Positions 11,416 to 23,700 of a stretch of DNA of 64,000 nucleotides are shown piece after piece. The notes under the pieces are model-generated. The model ran no database searches, was not told where the DNA came from, and saw only the letters and a program-made list of their open reading frames with translations. The translations under genes and the position numbers were made by a program. The stretch lies in contig OZ017755.1 of NCBI GenBank assembly GCA_963969365.1, positions 186,001-250,000 of the forward strand. The letters run 5' to 3'. The stretch's first letter is position 1. Each line of letters starts with the position of its first letter. The stretch comes from Asterochloris sp. CNOR1. Taxonomy: Eukaryota; Chlorophyta; Trebouxiophyceae; Trebouxiales; Trebouxiaceae.

Positions 11416-14400
11416 ATGCGCCCTGGGTTCCAAGTAGTGGCCAGCGTTGTGCACCACCCAGACGAGCCCCCGCGGCTCCTGCCGGAGGTCCTGCTCACCT
11501 ACATGGTGCGCCACTTCGACTCCATCACGGCCGCCAAGAAGGCCTGCCGCAGGAAGGAGGTCATGGTGCAGGGCAAAGTGTGCACCACCGGCAGGTGAGC
11601 TTGTGGGCAGCAGTCAGATGGGCCTAGCAACCTCTACATGTACTCCCTGCTGGACTCTAAGATTGTTGGCAGTATTAATCAACTGCATAGCAACCTTCAC
11701 AAGCAGGAGAGTGCGGTCAGGGGACTGGGTGGCGTGGCTGCCCAGCAATTGAGAGGCGGCTGAGCAAAGACAGGTCGAGCTGCACGTGCCCGTACAGCAC
11801 TCTGCCTATGTACATGCTCTGCTGGGCATTGTGCACGATTTATTGTTTCAGATTGCACCCTTCACGTGCAAGATGGTGCACCCAGGGGAGCGGGTGGAGT
11901 GGCAAGCGCCCATGCAGTACTCTGGCTCTGTATACTCTCTCGTGAACTCTAGTGATATCGGCAATGCTATCATGACTGCATTGCTTCATGTGCAGGATGG
12001 TGCACCCTGGGGAGCGAGTTGAGTGGCTGCAGCGAGTGCAGGGCGGACACCAGCTGGGGCGGCAGCTGCAGGCGCATGCAGCCCCTGTAAAGCTGGAGGT
12101 GGGCCGCAGAGCACGTGACCTGCACCTCTTCCTGCATCAGGGCAAGCAGATGCAGCATGGCCCATGACCAGGGGACATAAAAATCTTTCAATCAAAAATT
12201 GGAAATTTGTGATGTTGGCAGCCCAGCTGCTTGCCTGCCAACCTGATGGCTTGCAAGGCCTTATGTCACATGACTCCATGGGGCCTAAGCTCCACAGTCT
12301 GAGGCTAGCAGGGACACGCACAGCCTTGTGGCTTGAGACAGCTTGCCTGACATACCCCTCGCTGGGGGCAGTCCTGATGAGAGGCTGCAGCCTCTGGCAC
12401 AGACGCTCAGCAACAGCTGCCACCAATTGACCACAAGAGCTGCCCTGGGACTGCAGGTTGTGTACGAAGACGATCACATGGCCTGCATCGTGAAGCCGCC
12501 TGGCCTGCCCACTCAGGTGAGCAAGTGCACCACCCTGTTATCAAGGCAAGGCCTTTGGGTGGCAGACAGATGATGCCTGACCATCCAAATATCCAACGAT
12601 CTACACTGCTGCCTTAATCGCCCCTTTGTGCATGCACGACGCCGTGACAGTTGTTTGCAGCTGCGAGAGGGCCAGTCCAGGCTGGACAGGTTGGTGCCAC
12701 CAGGCACCTGCAGCTTGCTGAGCTCGGCCTCAGCACAGTCGGAGCTTCTCGAGCACAGTCCCATGCAAAACCCTTAAGGGGTCACCGTGTGCAGGGCATC
12801 AGAGGCGAGCCTGACCTGCAGCAGTGCCTGCCTTATGCGCTGCGGCCCACGCAGGAGATTGGCGTCCTGTGGAGGCCCCAACATGTGAGTTTCAGTTTCA
12901 GGAAAGGAATGTGTCTCTCTGGTATGAAGGAAGGGAAGATTGTGTCTGCAAGATACACAGATGCAGTACCTTCCGTTGGACTTGTTGTCCATCCTGGCCC
13001 TGAGTCATGGCAACTGTGGGGGCATGCACAGGGTGCAGATAGCACATTTGAAGTCTTGAGATGCAGGGCGCCACGCAAACACTGCTTTGAGCAGACATGG
13101 CATGCATGACTCCAACTTCTAGCACGGCTCATCAGGCAGCTGCATGGCTCCAATGCCCACCACCCGCAAGGCCACCAGCATGCTTCGCTGGCTTGCAGCC
13201 CTCGACATTGTGAGACGCAGGCACGCAGCACCCAGTGTTCAGGGGCACACATGTCATTGCCATAGTGCCTGCAACACCATCACTTCCATGCAGCTGAATT
13301 TTGTGCCAGAAGCAGAGAGTCAGCCAGCGGCAACTTCCACAGCGCTTGCATTGCTAGTGACGATGCATCAAGGAGGCGTTCTGTCTGCAGCTGCGCAGAG
13401 TGTGGCTGCCTGCATAACCTAGCAGGAGCACAGCCTTAACTTGCACGCAAAGATGCTGCTGCTGCACATCCCCGGGACCGCCGCTGTCGGTGCAAGCTAC
13501 TAGAATGCCTTGCAAGACCACCTGTTGAGTCAGTAAAGCGGGGCTCTGCTGCCAGGAAGTTGCCTAGCATCCTACGTGCCGCTGCTAGGTTGCCCTGCAG
13601 GGTGTGCATCTCTGGGGCCCAGCGGCTGCAGCAGCCCTGACCAGCACTGCCCAGCCCTGCCGGCCTGCACCTCTGGAGGCTCGAGAGCTGCTGCGACAGC
13701 CCTGAGGAGCACTGCCCACAGCCCTGAGGAGCACTGCCCAGCCGTGATGAGGTGCCTGCCGCCGCCCTGCAGGTGCACAGACTGGATGTGGACACCGGGG
13801 GGCTGGTCAGTGTGGCCAAAACGCGGCTGGCCATGCAGGTGATGTCGCGAGCCTTCCAGAAGCGTCAGGTGAGGTCATGTGACCGCCGGGTGGTGCTGTG
13901 GCTGGGCTGGAACATCCTCTGGGCAGTGCGTCACGTAAGGCCTGACAGCTGCCGTGCAACGCTTGAGGGTGCATCAGTCAGGGCCTGAATGCTAGGGACA
14001 CTCAGGGCCTGAATGCTAGGGACACTCAGGGCCATCGGCAGGAGTGTGTCAGGCGTCAAAAGTGAATCCAGGTGTCTCGTGTATTGCGTCATTGCTGTGG
14101 CGGAGCAGCAGATTGGTGCTCAAGCCAGGCCCTCTCAAATGCAACTGCTGCATGAGTCCTTGGCCGCTGCTTGACTCACTTGAAAACAACTTACATGACA
14201 TCATGTTGTGGGCTCAGCCGTGCAGGACCTTTATTGCATGACATGGCCTCTGCTTCAGGTCTGCAGGGCAATTCTATGCTCTGCATGGCAGCACTCTGCT
14301 GTATGCTGCGTGCCTGGGCTCACCGCCTCTCAGCACTTCCTTCTGTGGCCACAGGTCTGCAAGACCTACAGCGCTGTCGTGATGGGCCACCTGGAGGGGA

Positions 14401-15399
14401 AGGGGGTCATCGATGTCACACTGGACACCAGGCCAGCCCTGACAGAGTACGCAGTCATCCAGCATGGCGCCGTCGCCGGGGAGGGCGGGGCAGCACTGCC
14501 CACCACCCTCGTGCGCCTCAACCCCCACACAGGTGGGCGGCGTGGCTGCTGTGGTGTGCTCTCTGGTTGTGGGTGATCCACGTGCCTGCCAGCATCTCAC
14601 TTACATGCAGCACACAGTGCTGGGGAGCTGACAGCAACACACAGGTGCTCTTCCCGATTTTCATCGTGGGCCGGCATTCAGGTACTGGCTGAGCAGCCTG
14701 ACAGGTTTGGATTTCATTGTAGGTCCCATCAGGTGCATGTGGGCATTGCTGCCTGTCATCTCGAATGCAAGCGGCCATGGTGCAGGTTGCACACAACGTG
14801 TAGCTGGCAGTGTTGACTTGAGGACCCGGGTGGATCTGCAATTTGGCAGCATGCTGTGGGCTCATCGGACCTGAACGTGCACAGGCTCCTCAGGATGCCT
14901 TGTGGCCCAACATGTTTTCAGCAGGGTGCTACAACATGTACACACTCAGAGTCACGTCCGTCATGTTCCAGGGCGGACCCACCAGCTGCGGCGGCACATG
15001 GCATTGCTGGGTCACCCCATACTGGGGGACCGTCGCTACACGGGAGGCTACTGCGCAGCTCAAGGGAGGTGGGCCACTCGCCTTGACGCTTCATCAGCCA
15101 GGGAGGCTATCAGATGCCGAGGGGGGCTGGTTGCTCAGCTAGGCCTGCAGACGAGGCTGCTCGACATGGACCCCTGTCATTATTGGGTGACAGGCTTGCC
15201 TGGGCACCAGGTGGAGCAGCCGCCTGAGCAGCCATGGCCCATGCTGCCAGCCAGCATCTGTCTGTGGGCGATTGCTCTCAGCCTGAGGCATCCTTCAACA
15301 CGAGAGTGGCTGAACTTTCGCATCTGCAAACCAAATGTTTTCAAAGAAGCATTGCAATATAGAAGAGACACTGCAAAGCAGCGCCACAGTACCCGCTGA
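11416..15399 (+). CDS. RluA-family RNA pseudouridine synthase
   Basis: Isomerises uridine to pseudouridine in RNA. Exons I can place are 11416-11594, 11996-12098, 12457-12516, one ending at 12884, 13773-13868, 14355-14532 and 14972-15399. The first two give an S4-like RNA-binding domain (AAKKACRRKEVMVQGKVCTT, then MVHPGERVEW). The catalytic domain follows: VVYEDDHMACIVKPPGLPTQ, CLPYALRPTQEIGVLWRPQH, then VHRLDVDTGGL with the catalytic Asp of HRLD, KTYSAVVMGHLEG, and RTHQLRRHMALLGHPILGD. The C-terminus, LWAIALSLRHPSTREWLNF, is the usual final strand. Splice phases agree at the joints I checked. Such S4-containing enzymes in plants act on organellar or cytosolic rRNA, but the target cannot be told here. 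The true N-terminus may lie further upstream. The second exon has two decayed tandem copies in the intron before it. Confidence 0.9.
11660..12030 (+). repeat. Exon echo array before pseudouridine synthase exon 2
   Basis: Three tandem copies of the acceptor plus exon start. The matching blocks are 11701-11740, 11866-11903 and 11989-12030, the last being the real exon (gtgcag then gatggtgcaccctgggga). The middle copy reads nearly the same. The first is the most decayed. Sequence before each block also matches (tac-tgctct, gcattg), so the unit is about 120 bases or more. Confidence 0.85.
13670..13755 (+). repeat. Short tandem repeat of about 20 bases
   Basis: The run agccctgaggagcactgccc occurs twice in tandem just before the acceptor of the HRLD exon, with looser copies upstream (agccctgaccagcactgccc near 13635). 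Confidence 0.7.
13981..14033 (+). repeat. Perfect 24-base tandem duplication
   Basis: The 24-base unit beginning gggcctgaatgctaggga is present at 13981-14004 and 14005-14028, followed by a partial third copy (gggcc). It lies in an intron of the pseudouridine synthase and looks recent because the copies are identical. Confidence 0.9.
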
Positions 15400-15503
15400 C
15401 TGAGGAAGGTCACTGCTCAGAGGGGTCAGTGCACCCTGAACGCTACAAATGCATGGCTGAGAGGCAGAGTGCCATGAGCCTGTATATGTGTTGCATTCAT
15501 GAC

Positions 15504-15508
15504 TGTAA
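15504..15508 (+). terminator. Candidate polyadenylation signal TGTAA
   Basis: TGTAA is the usual chlorophyte polyadenylation signal. This copy lies about 105 bases after the pseudouridine synthase stop codon, in the short convergent gap before the next gene. A five-base match occurs often by chance. Confidence 0.35.
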
Positions 15509-15628
15509 TTTCAGTGAAAGTTAGCTCCGACAAAGTGAGCGTGCCTGCTGCATGAAAATCTGATGAAATGGTCTCTGTCCTAGTGTCTCGTGCTCTGAAC
15601 CGTAGGCTGCCCATTGACTACCTGGCAA

Positions 15629-17177
15629 TCACTCTGCCCCTTGCAGTCGCAGAGCCTTCTTGAGAACCTCCTTCCTTTGGTCGCTCTTTGTGACTGGCTT
15701 CAGGCGCTCAGACTGCAGCAGGGGGCCAGCGTAACTAATGGGAACCTTGACGATATGTGTTCAAGCTACAGATGCAACACTGAAGCCCACCTTCCGCCTC
15801 TTGGCCCCTGGTGACAGGAGGCTGCCTGTGGCAGAGCCCTCAGATGCGCTGGGATGCCCAACCTCGATTTGCAGGGACTCCAATGTGGTGCTGTCTGCTG
15901 GTGTCAGCGCCCCTGCACAGCATGGAGCCCTGCCAGCGTCAATGATCAGCAGAGCTGCGCAATCACAAATCAACAGGCAGCGGCAAATTCTCTATTAATT
16001 CGCCTTCAATCCCAGTCAGGCCAGGCCACTCAGAAGCACTGCGCCTTCAGCCCTGGGCAATGACAGGGTCTCCTCCGCACTTTTGCATGAGACACACAAC
16101 TCTTTGAGGTGCCACATGCACATGATGCCCTCTTGACAAGCTCCATTCAGCTCATGTCAGGTTGCCCAACAAACAAGCACATCAACAAAAGTGCATGGCA
16201 CCTGCAGGCTTGGACCCTGAGGACTGCTCTGAAGCCTTGAGCAGGTTCTCGCGGTCATCAAAGGCGCTCCCGGTGGGCTGCAGTGTCCAGGGACTGCTGG
16301 CGGCTGAGACGCTGCCGCCTGGCGTCCCGTATCCTGGCGTCCTGCAGCAGATTGGCATGGCCTGCAGTCAGTGCCTCTGTTGCACAACCTCCTTTCCTCT
16401 AGAAACCACACCGCTACTGTGTGGACTTGCCGCTGCACAGCATGGTGCAGCTTGATGAAAGCCGGAGACTGTCCAGCCCACAGCTGAGGCGTTGGGTACA
16501 GGTGCAAGCAACGAAAAGAATGGTGCCAGGGGTTGCAGAGGATGTGCTCAGTGTGCCCTTGCGACCCACCCTGGCATGCTGGCCCCGCTGACGGCTGGCT
16601 TGTAGGCGCCCCTGCTCTTGATGGCTGCCAGCTTGGGATCCAGCTGAGCATGCTTGTCAAACTCCTTGGCTGAGCGGAGAGCACAGCCACAACACCTGCA
16701 CACGATGGCAGGCCACACCTGAGTACAGCCATTGAGTGCTGTTGCATGCACTGTGCTGTCTGTAGGACGCGCCTTTGCTTTTCCTTCTCATGTCAGGTGA
16801 GGCAACTGAGGTCTACAAGCTGTTGGTTCAGCTGGCAGGCGTGCAGCTGTGCTGGTGCCTGGCAGGGCGCCCAGCACAGCCGCAGCACTCACACGCCAGG
16901 CCCAATGGGATCCTGATACTTGGACCGACAGCCAGGCAAGGGAGGTCTGATGTGATTGTGCTGCAGAACCAGGCGGGGAGTACTGTGCTTGCTGGCTGGC
17001 GTCCATGAAACGTTGCACCAGAGCTGACGCTGCATTGAGGCTGCTGCTCATGTCCACTGCAGTTGCTGGCAAGCTGAGGCTGCTTGATAGCTGCCTGAGC
17101 CTGTCACAGGCAGGACTGCTTGAATGCTGCAGCTGCTGGACGCTGCAGCTGCTGCACCATCTGGACCCCAGTGGCAC
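15629..17177 (-). CDS. Unrecognised intron-rich gene
   Basis: Minus-strand exons with coding character, product unknown. Near 17010-17150 one gives CDRLRQLSSSLSLPATAVDM then SSLNAASALVQRFMDAS. Near 16570-16690, after a tgtgtgcag acceptor, one gives CGCALRSAKEFDKHAQLDP then KLAAIKSRGAYKPAVSGAS. The clustered Cys followed by Phe and His faintly recalls a C2H2 or C2HC finger. Near 16205-16270 one frame reads SAFDDRENLLKASEQSSG. Near 15790-15910 one reads LESLQIEVGHPSASEGSA and SLLSPGAKRRK, with a basic run. The last exon reads VPISYAGPLLQSERLKPV then TKSDQRKEVLKKALRLQGAE and a stop at 15629-15631. The start at 17177 is a guess. The gene converges with the pseudouridine synthase and is co-oriented with the membrane glycoprotein gene upstream. 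Confidence 0.5.
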
Positions 17178-17715
17178 TCATATCAGGGCACTTGCAAGCA
17201 GCGTGGCAACCAGCAGACAGCGTGGCAAGAATCTAGCCAGCACGCTGCAGGGCTGGCTGGTGCAGGGCGGTTCAAATGCATGCACTGCTCACAGGAAGCC
17301 CTTGAGGCAGCTTACACAGGACAGCCCACACGTCACATCACTCACAACAAATCCCCTTCGGATGTAAAACATAGTACATGCCCCTCACAACAGCCAGCCT
17401 GCTGGATGGCAGGAAATGCATGCTGGCACACCTCTCATGCAGTGCACAGTGTTCAGCTGCAAGAGTGTGCTTGACTACTGCCCAACCAGCCCTCCTTTTT
17501 GTTGGCAACAAGGGTCGGCAGCTACTGAAGCCGCCTGGGAGGCTGTTCCTGAAGTGGCTGCCAGGAACGGCGACAGGGTTTGTGACCGCAGCAAGTCAGA
17601 TGCAAACATCTCCGCTCCCACAAGAGAACTCCACCCCCACAAGGGAACTCATTCTGTTAGACTGCACGGGGTGGACATACCTCGTTGTGCACTCAACCCC
17701 TCCCAGCACTGCAGC

Positions 17716-20700
17716 TTACCTCCGGGCAGGCAGCTCGTCAAGCCGCTTGATGTAGGCAAACATGCTCATGATGAGCACGAGGGACATCACGCCCGCGACA
17801 AACATGCTCAGCCACAAGTCGCCAAACATGTTGCTGACGGCGGCGCAGCAGATGAAGGACTTGACTTGCAGGTAGAGGGGGTGGATGGCTGCATAGTCAA
17901 CCAAGTCCATGGCAGTGTTTATCTCTGAGGTCACGTTGCCGGCCAGGCCCAGGATGCCATCAACGATCTCCTGCAGCTTGTAGCGCAGGGTGTACTGCCC
18001 TGTGACGCCCTGCAACAGGGGCCAGAGAGGGTCGTCAACGCAGTACAACACATTGAGCAAGCTCGCAAAGGCGGGTTAGCTGGACCTCAGCACCCTGGGC
18101 CCTCTCTGAAGCCGGCTTGCGCCTTCCCAGAGGGAGAGAGCGCTGGGAGGCACACCTCTAGGTACACAAGAAAACAGCTGCAAGGCACAGTGATGCAGTA
18201 AGCCTGCCATGTCACTGGGATCTGAAGAACCTCCTCCATGCCCCCTTCCTGCGCCCTGGTCTGCAGCTCTGAACAGAGTCCTCAAGGCAGGCAGCGCACC
18301 GAGACAGCGTCAGTAGCCGTGGAGTTGAGCTGGGCCTCCATGCTGTCAAAGTTGACTCCCGTGGCCTGGTCGGCCACCTGGCTCAGCGTCCCTCCCTGGT
18401 TGAACAAGTAGTAGTCCAGCAGCAGCCCTGCTTTATCGTTCCTGCTGCCCACCTGCTGCACCAGCGTGGTCTCAGCATTGCTGCACCTGCAGCACGCAGG
18501 GCGCTCACATGTTGGCAGGGGACCCTCTGACAGGCAGGGGTGGAGGTTGAGGAAGAGGGGTTTACTGCGCAGAGCAGTAATGCTAGCAGCCCCAACATGG
18601 CTGCACCAGCAGCATGCAGGAAGCTTAAGGGTGAGCCAGGGAGATCCCAGCATGATGGTCGGGAACGTCAAGAAAGAGGAGCTTGCTGTGCAGAGGGGTG
18701 AGCATAGCAGCCCCAACATGGTTCCACCTAAAGGTTGCAGGAAGGATGCCCAGAGTGGGAGCAGCTGGTGGGGCGGGTTGGGTTGGGGAGCTGGCTGTGC
18801 AATGAGTGAAGGCTGTGTGCCTGACAGTGGCTGCACCTGCAGGCGGCCTACAGCGTCAGGACGTTGCTTGTTCTGCTCAGCCCAAAGCATCCATCCTTGA
18901 GACTGCTCAGCCCAAAGCGTCAGGGTGTTCACTGTTCCCTGAGCAGAGGTCGCAACAGCAAAGCAGCACGGCCTCAGGCAGAGGAGTTGCAACCAGGCCA
19001 TGCTGTCCAAAGTTTAGAGGAGGGCTGCAGCAGGCCGCAAAGCCCGGTCATTGCATCGCTGAGCAGGCAGTGGCGCAGCTTGCCATCCCAGATCATGGCG
19101 ATTGTTCAGAGACGGGAGGCCAGCAGAGCTTGGGGCCTCCTGCAGGTGCAGCGTTGCCAGGCCTGGCAAGATCACTCATTGCACAGCAAGCTCTCTGTGT
19201 TGACTCGCCCTGCCAGCTGCCCACACTATGAGCCTCCTACCTTCTGCTGGTGCGGCCATGCCGGGCCTGCAGCCTTCACTCATTGCACAGCAGGCTCCCT
19301 GTCCCAGCAGCAGAGCTCTCATCAGACATCTGGATGGGAGCAGTGCACAGCGCCAGCTCACAGGGAGACAGGCCCCACAAGCCCTCACCATCTGGGCGCG
19401 AGCTATGCACAGCACTGGCTCACAGGGAGGAAGCCCCTACAAGCCCTAGGCAGGCAGACCACTGCCATGCACCCACTATACATGCCCGCCACACCCACCA
19501 CCAGCAAGCCGACGCTGGTGATGCAGCAGGATGGCTGCACGCACAGCAGAGCAACATGCCCATGTCCAGCCCTCGGCAGCACTCTGAGCACCAGCAGTCC
19601 CCTTTATCTGCCCAGCACAGGCACCACAGCAAGTCATGTTGAACCCCACCAGCACAACCAATCACTTCAAGGGCACACAGCCCAGCCACATGACAGATAC
19701 CATGCCATTCCCCTCAACCTCAACCCTGAGCCACGCTTACCCATCATTGCCCACCACGGCGATCACCAGAAAGATGGTGCCAACGATGCAGTAGAGCACA
19801 GTGACTAGGCAGAGCAGGAAGGTGAAGAAGCTGGCGCCCCACTGGAAGTGAATCCACACCAACAGGACGCACATGAGCGACAGGAAGATGGCCAGAGCCA
19901 GGTAGCACTGGGAGGCGATCTGTCGGCTGCAGAGCATTTAAGCATGGGTTGGCTGCTGGCAATAGTGGTTGCTGCAGATGGCCAGAGCCAGGAGTAAGCC
20001 GTTCGGCCGATGATCGGCAGTGCATTCAGTTTCAATGGAAAGCCACTTGATTTGTAGTTGCAAAACATTACATTTGCCTGGCATTGGCAGGGAAACACAT
20101 CGACGTGCATAAACAGAGAACAGAACAGAATTGTGGCAGCATAAAAACATCTGCCAGTATCACAAGCATGTGCAGAGCTCTGCCATGTGCCAACCTACTG
20201 CTGGAAGCACACACGCTCACCCAGAGCTGCACAGGAACTCACTAGTTGTCATACTTGTTGACGTCGGGCATCCACTTGGCCTCGGTGCTGTTGATGCGCC
20301 CCACCGTGTCGTCGTCAACCTGGTTCACCTTGTCTGTGATCTGGCCAATGTAGCTTGTAATCTTAGCTTCTGTTGAGTTGACTGTCTGCATGGAACAGGG
20401 CCCCGAGACTCCGCAAATGGTGTGTGTGTGAATATCCATACTGGCATTGCAAGCTGAGCCCTGGTGCAGTCAGGGGACGCCTGTCCAATGGACACTGCAC
20501 TGCCCGCTGAGAGAGCGGGACCAAGGCTGCGGGTGGGGCAAGGACAGCAGCGCAGCTGCCAGAAGACACAGCAGGGAGCCCTACAGTACACTGTGCCCTC
20601 CCAAGTCATGGCATGCCTCAGCATTGCTATACTGAGTCGTGCAACATCGACAAGCACCAGGTGCGCCTGCCATACATGACCCTGAGGACTGCTGAGCACA

Positions 20701-23700
20701 GCATTGGGTCACCTATTGCCACCAAACAGCTTCAATGCAGGCCTGCACTACATCTGCTCAGAGCTGCAGTGACTCACATTATTGATGTTGGTGACGAGGT
20801 TGGTCAGAGTGTTCAAAGCCGAGTCCAGCACTGCTGTCCTGTTCGTGCCCAGGTTGGCAAACGCCGCAGCTGACTTGTTCAGGCTGGCGTCATATGAAGT
20901 CAGGTTGGGCAGGTTTGCAATGGAAGCATTGATCTTGCCGACCTGAAGCAGCTGGCTCTGCAGCAGGCACAGACTGCAGGTGAGACCTGACTAACAGCTG
21001 CAGGACACTTGCTCCTGCTCATGCAACTCAGACCTTGAAAGAAAATTATCATGAGCACCCTGCTGATGAGTATCAGGCACCACAAGCAGCAGTCCCTTCC
21101 AGCGGATTGCTAAGCAGAGGCGATGTCACCCTTGACGAGACGATTGAGTCGGCAACTCTAGGCTGCATGATGGATGCACGCAACATGATGCATGTACACA
21201 TGCTCAGGCGCAGGGTATGCCTGCCTTCCTTGGTGTTAGTGATCACTGACTCACCTGGGGGCTAGAGCTGTTGGAGTACAGGGCGGAGGTTGCGCTTGCC
21301 AGGCTGGCAGCCTGCTGGCTCAGCAGCTGCATGGCAGCCTGGCTGCCGCCGTCACCCAGCAGCACAACCACGCCAGCAGAGGTCAGCTGCGAGGAGGTTG
21401 CGTTTTGCGCATTCCTCATGGCTGTGTAGGTGCCGGAGGTTTTGGTGTTGCTGGAGTTGCTGTAGGTCTGATAGGCTGACCAGGCCTGACCTACTGCGCC
21501 TATGGGAACAGACTGTATGATGTCAATGCCAAAACAAAACAACAGTCAGCTGCAGCTTCGCATCCAGCTGAGTGACACGGCGGCATGGGCAAGCAAGCAG
21601 CACAGAAGGCTGACAAGGGCATGTTGACCTGGACTGCTGGCCCATGTCATGCACTTCGCAAGAGGAACCCCAACTTATCCAAAGCGAGGCCTCTGGTCAC
21701 CCTCAGGTTGCCACCTAAGGAGAGCAGCCATAGGGAGGTGGTGTTGTTCAGGCTGTCGCGCCATAGGCAGTGATAGCCCTTGCCAGTACACAGGAAGGGG
21801 ACATGAGGATGGATTGGGCTGATCCGGTGAACTTGCACCTCTCAGGCAGAGATGCAGGGACCAGCTGCTTACTGTTTGCATTGGAGGTGGCTGTGTACAG
21901 CCGAGTGATGTAGGTGGACATTGCGCCGAGGCCGGTCATGTTGTTGAGAGAGGCCTGCGGTCAGCAGACAGGCTGGGGCCTTCATGAAACCTGCCAGCAA
22001 ACAGTCCCTGTGCTTACTATGTTTGCACTGTTAGTGCAGGCACAGACATGGTTCCTGTGTTGTGAAAACAGGCTAAACGCAGCTTTGGGACCTGGCTGCA
22101 TGTCTCTGCTGTGCTCTGAGAACATTTCAGTGACACAATGGCACTGAGTTGACACTAGAGCATACAATCACGTTCCTCGGTTTGGTGCCAAGCTCTAACT
22201 GCCAGAAAATCCTGAATCCTGGTCAAGCTGCTGGTCAATGCTTATCAGGCAGAGTAAAACAAAAACCGTGTACAGCGCCCCACCTGCACCCCTTGTAACG
22301 CAGCCAGCGTCATGTTCGTAGAGTTGGGCAGCGTGAGGCTGTCAGCCAGGCGGTCAGTCTGGTTGGCCAGAGCCATGGGGCTGACAGCTGAGCCTAGGTA
22401 AAAGGCATCTAAGGACTGCTGGGCATCTGCCAGCTCGTTATAGGAGGTCTGCAGTCAGAGGCTGAGAGGTCCATTTGTGCGCTCCTTGCAATTGTACAAC
22501 ATCGGCTCTCTGCAATAGGCGCGGCCCCTGTGGCATGCTCAAGCAGCAGGCTCATGCAACAATTTGATGCAGCAGGTATCTGAGTGCAGCATGGTGGGAT
22601 GCGCTTGGGGTGAGTGCTAGCCGCAGATGCTGCCGGAACGAGCACCCCTGCCCTCCCATGTGAAGGAGAGGCTGTGCATGCAAAGTGTGCCGCCTTCACA
22701 CATCAGCAGCCAAGTGGCACTGCCACTGTCGCAGCAGCATAGATGAGCAATGCCTGTACACTACCACCCCCTATGCACACGGGAAACAGTTCAGCCAGCT
22801 TCGCAGCCCACCTGCATGGCTGCGGGCAGCAAGATGACTGTGTCATTGATGTGCTGCATCTGGGCCAGAATTCCTAAGAGGGCGGGGCGTACGCTAATGT
22901 AATCACTGGACATGTTGCGCAGCGTGGCTGATAGGTTGGGCAGGGTGTTGGCCGTCAGGTTGCCTGCCACAGATTGAAGACTGCACAGAGAGGCAGTGAT
23001 GTACTCAGCGTATGCTAGCGCATCTTGTTTCATAGCCACAATCTTCTGTCATAGCCACAAGACCTTTGCCAATAAAGTTGTGCATGGCACCAACTCGAGA
23101 CTCATCCTGATCATGGAAGCTGCAGACTATACCCTCCAGCATAGGACGCAGGCAGCACATTTGGCTGGGGTGCTGTCACAGGAGCTCCATGCCTGCACAC
23201 TGACCTTTGCAACTCAGCAATGGCGTTGGAGACAGTGCCATTGCTTTTAAAGGCTGTCAGAACATTGATGGACTGGTTTGTGGCAGCCAGGTAGGCCAGC
23301 TTGCCAGTCAGATTAGTCACAGAGTAGTCGGTTAGCAGCTGTAGGTCGTTGTACAATGTTGAGCAGGAGCCAGAGTCATCATTGCAGTCTGAGCTGGTCT
23401 GATTCATCATGGCACTGACCTCTGTCTGATAGTTGGTGACCTGCAAACAACAGCTGCCTTGATGTCAGACATTTGTACCAGGTTAGGCAGCTGGCAAGAC
23501 TCCAGCGGCACAGCAGGCTCTGCAAGGTTTGGACAGCAGGCTGCAAGACTGAGCGCCAGGACGTCAAGGATGCACAAGCACTCAAAAGCCTACCTGCTGC
23601 TTGTAGCCGATTGGGCTGGTGGTGCTGAACAGGTAGTTGCCTGTGCCCGCAATCTGGTACTGGGACGAGTTGAGGCTGGGCAGGCTAGCAACCTGCACAC

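Noticed and set aside
18864-19808. A 314-residue open frame on the plus strand
   Set aside because: It lies inside a large intron of the minus-strand membrane glycoprotein gene, is made of local repeats, and has the composition of non-coding sequence (Cys, His, Gln, Pro, Ser in excess, no motifs).
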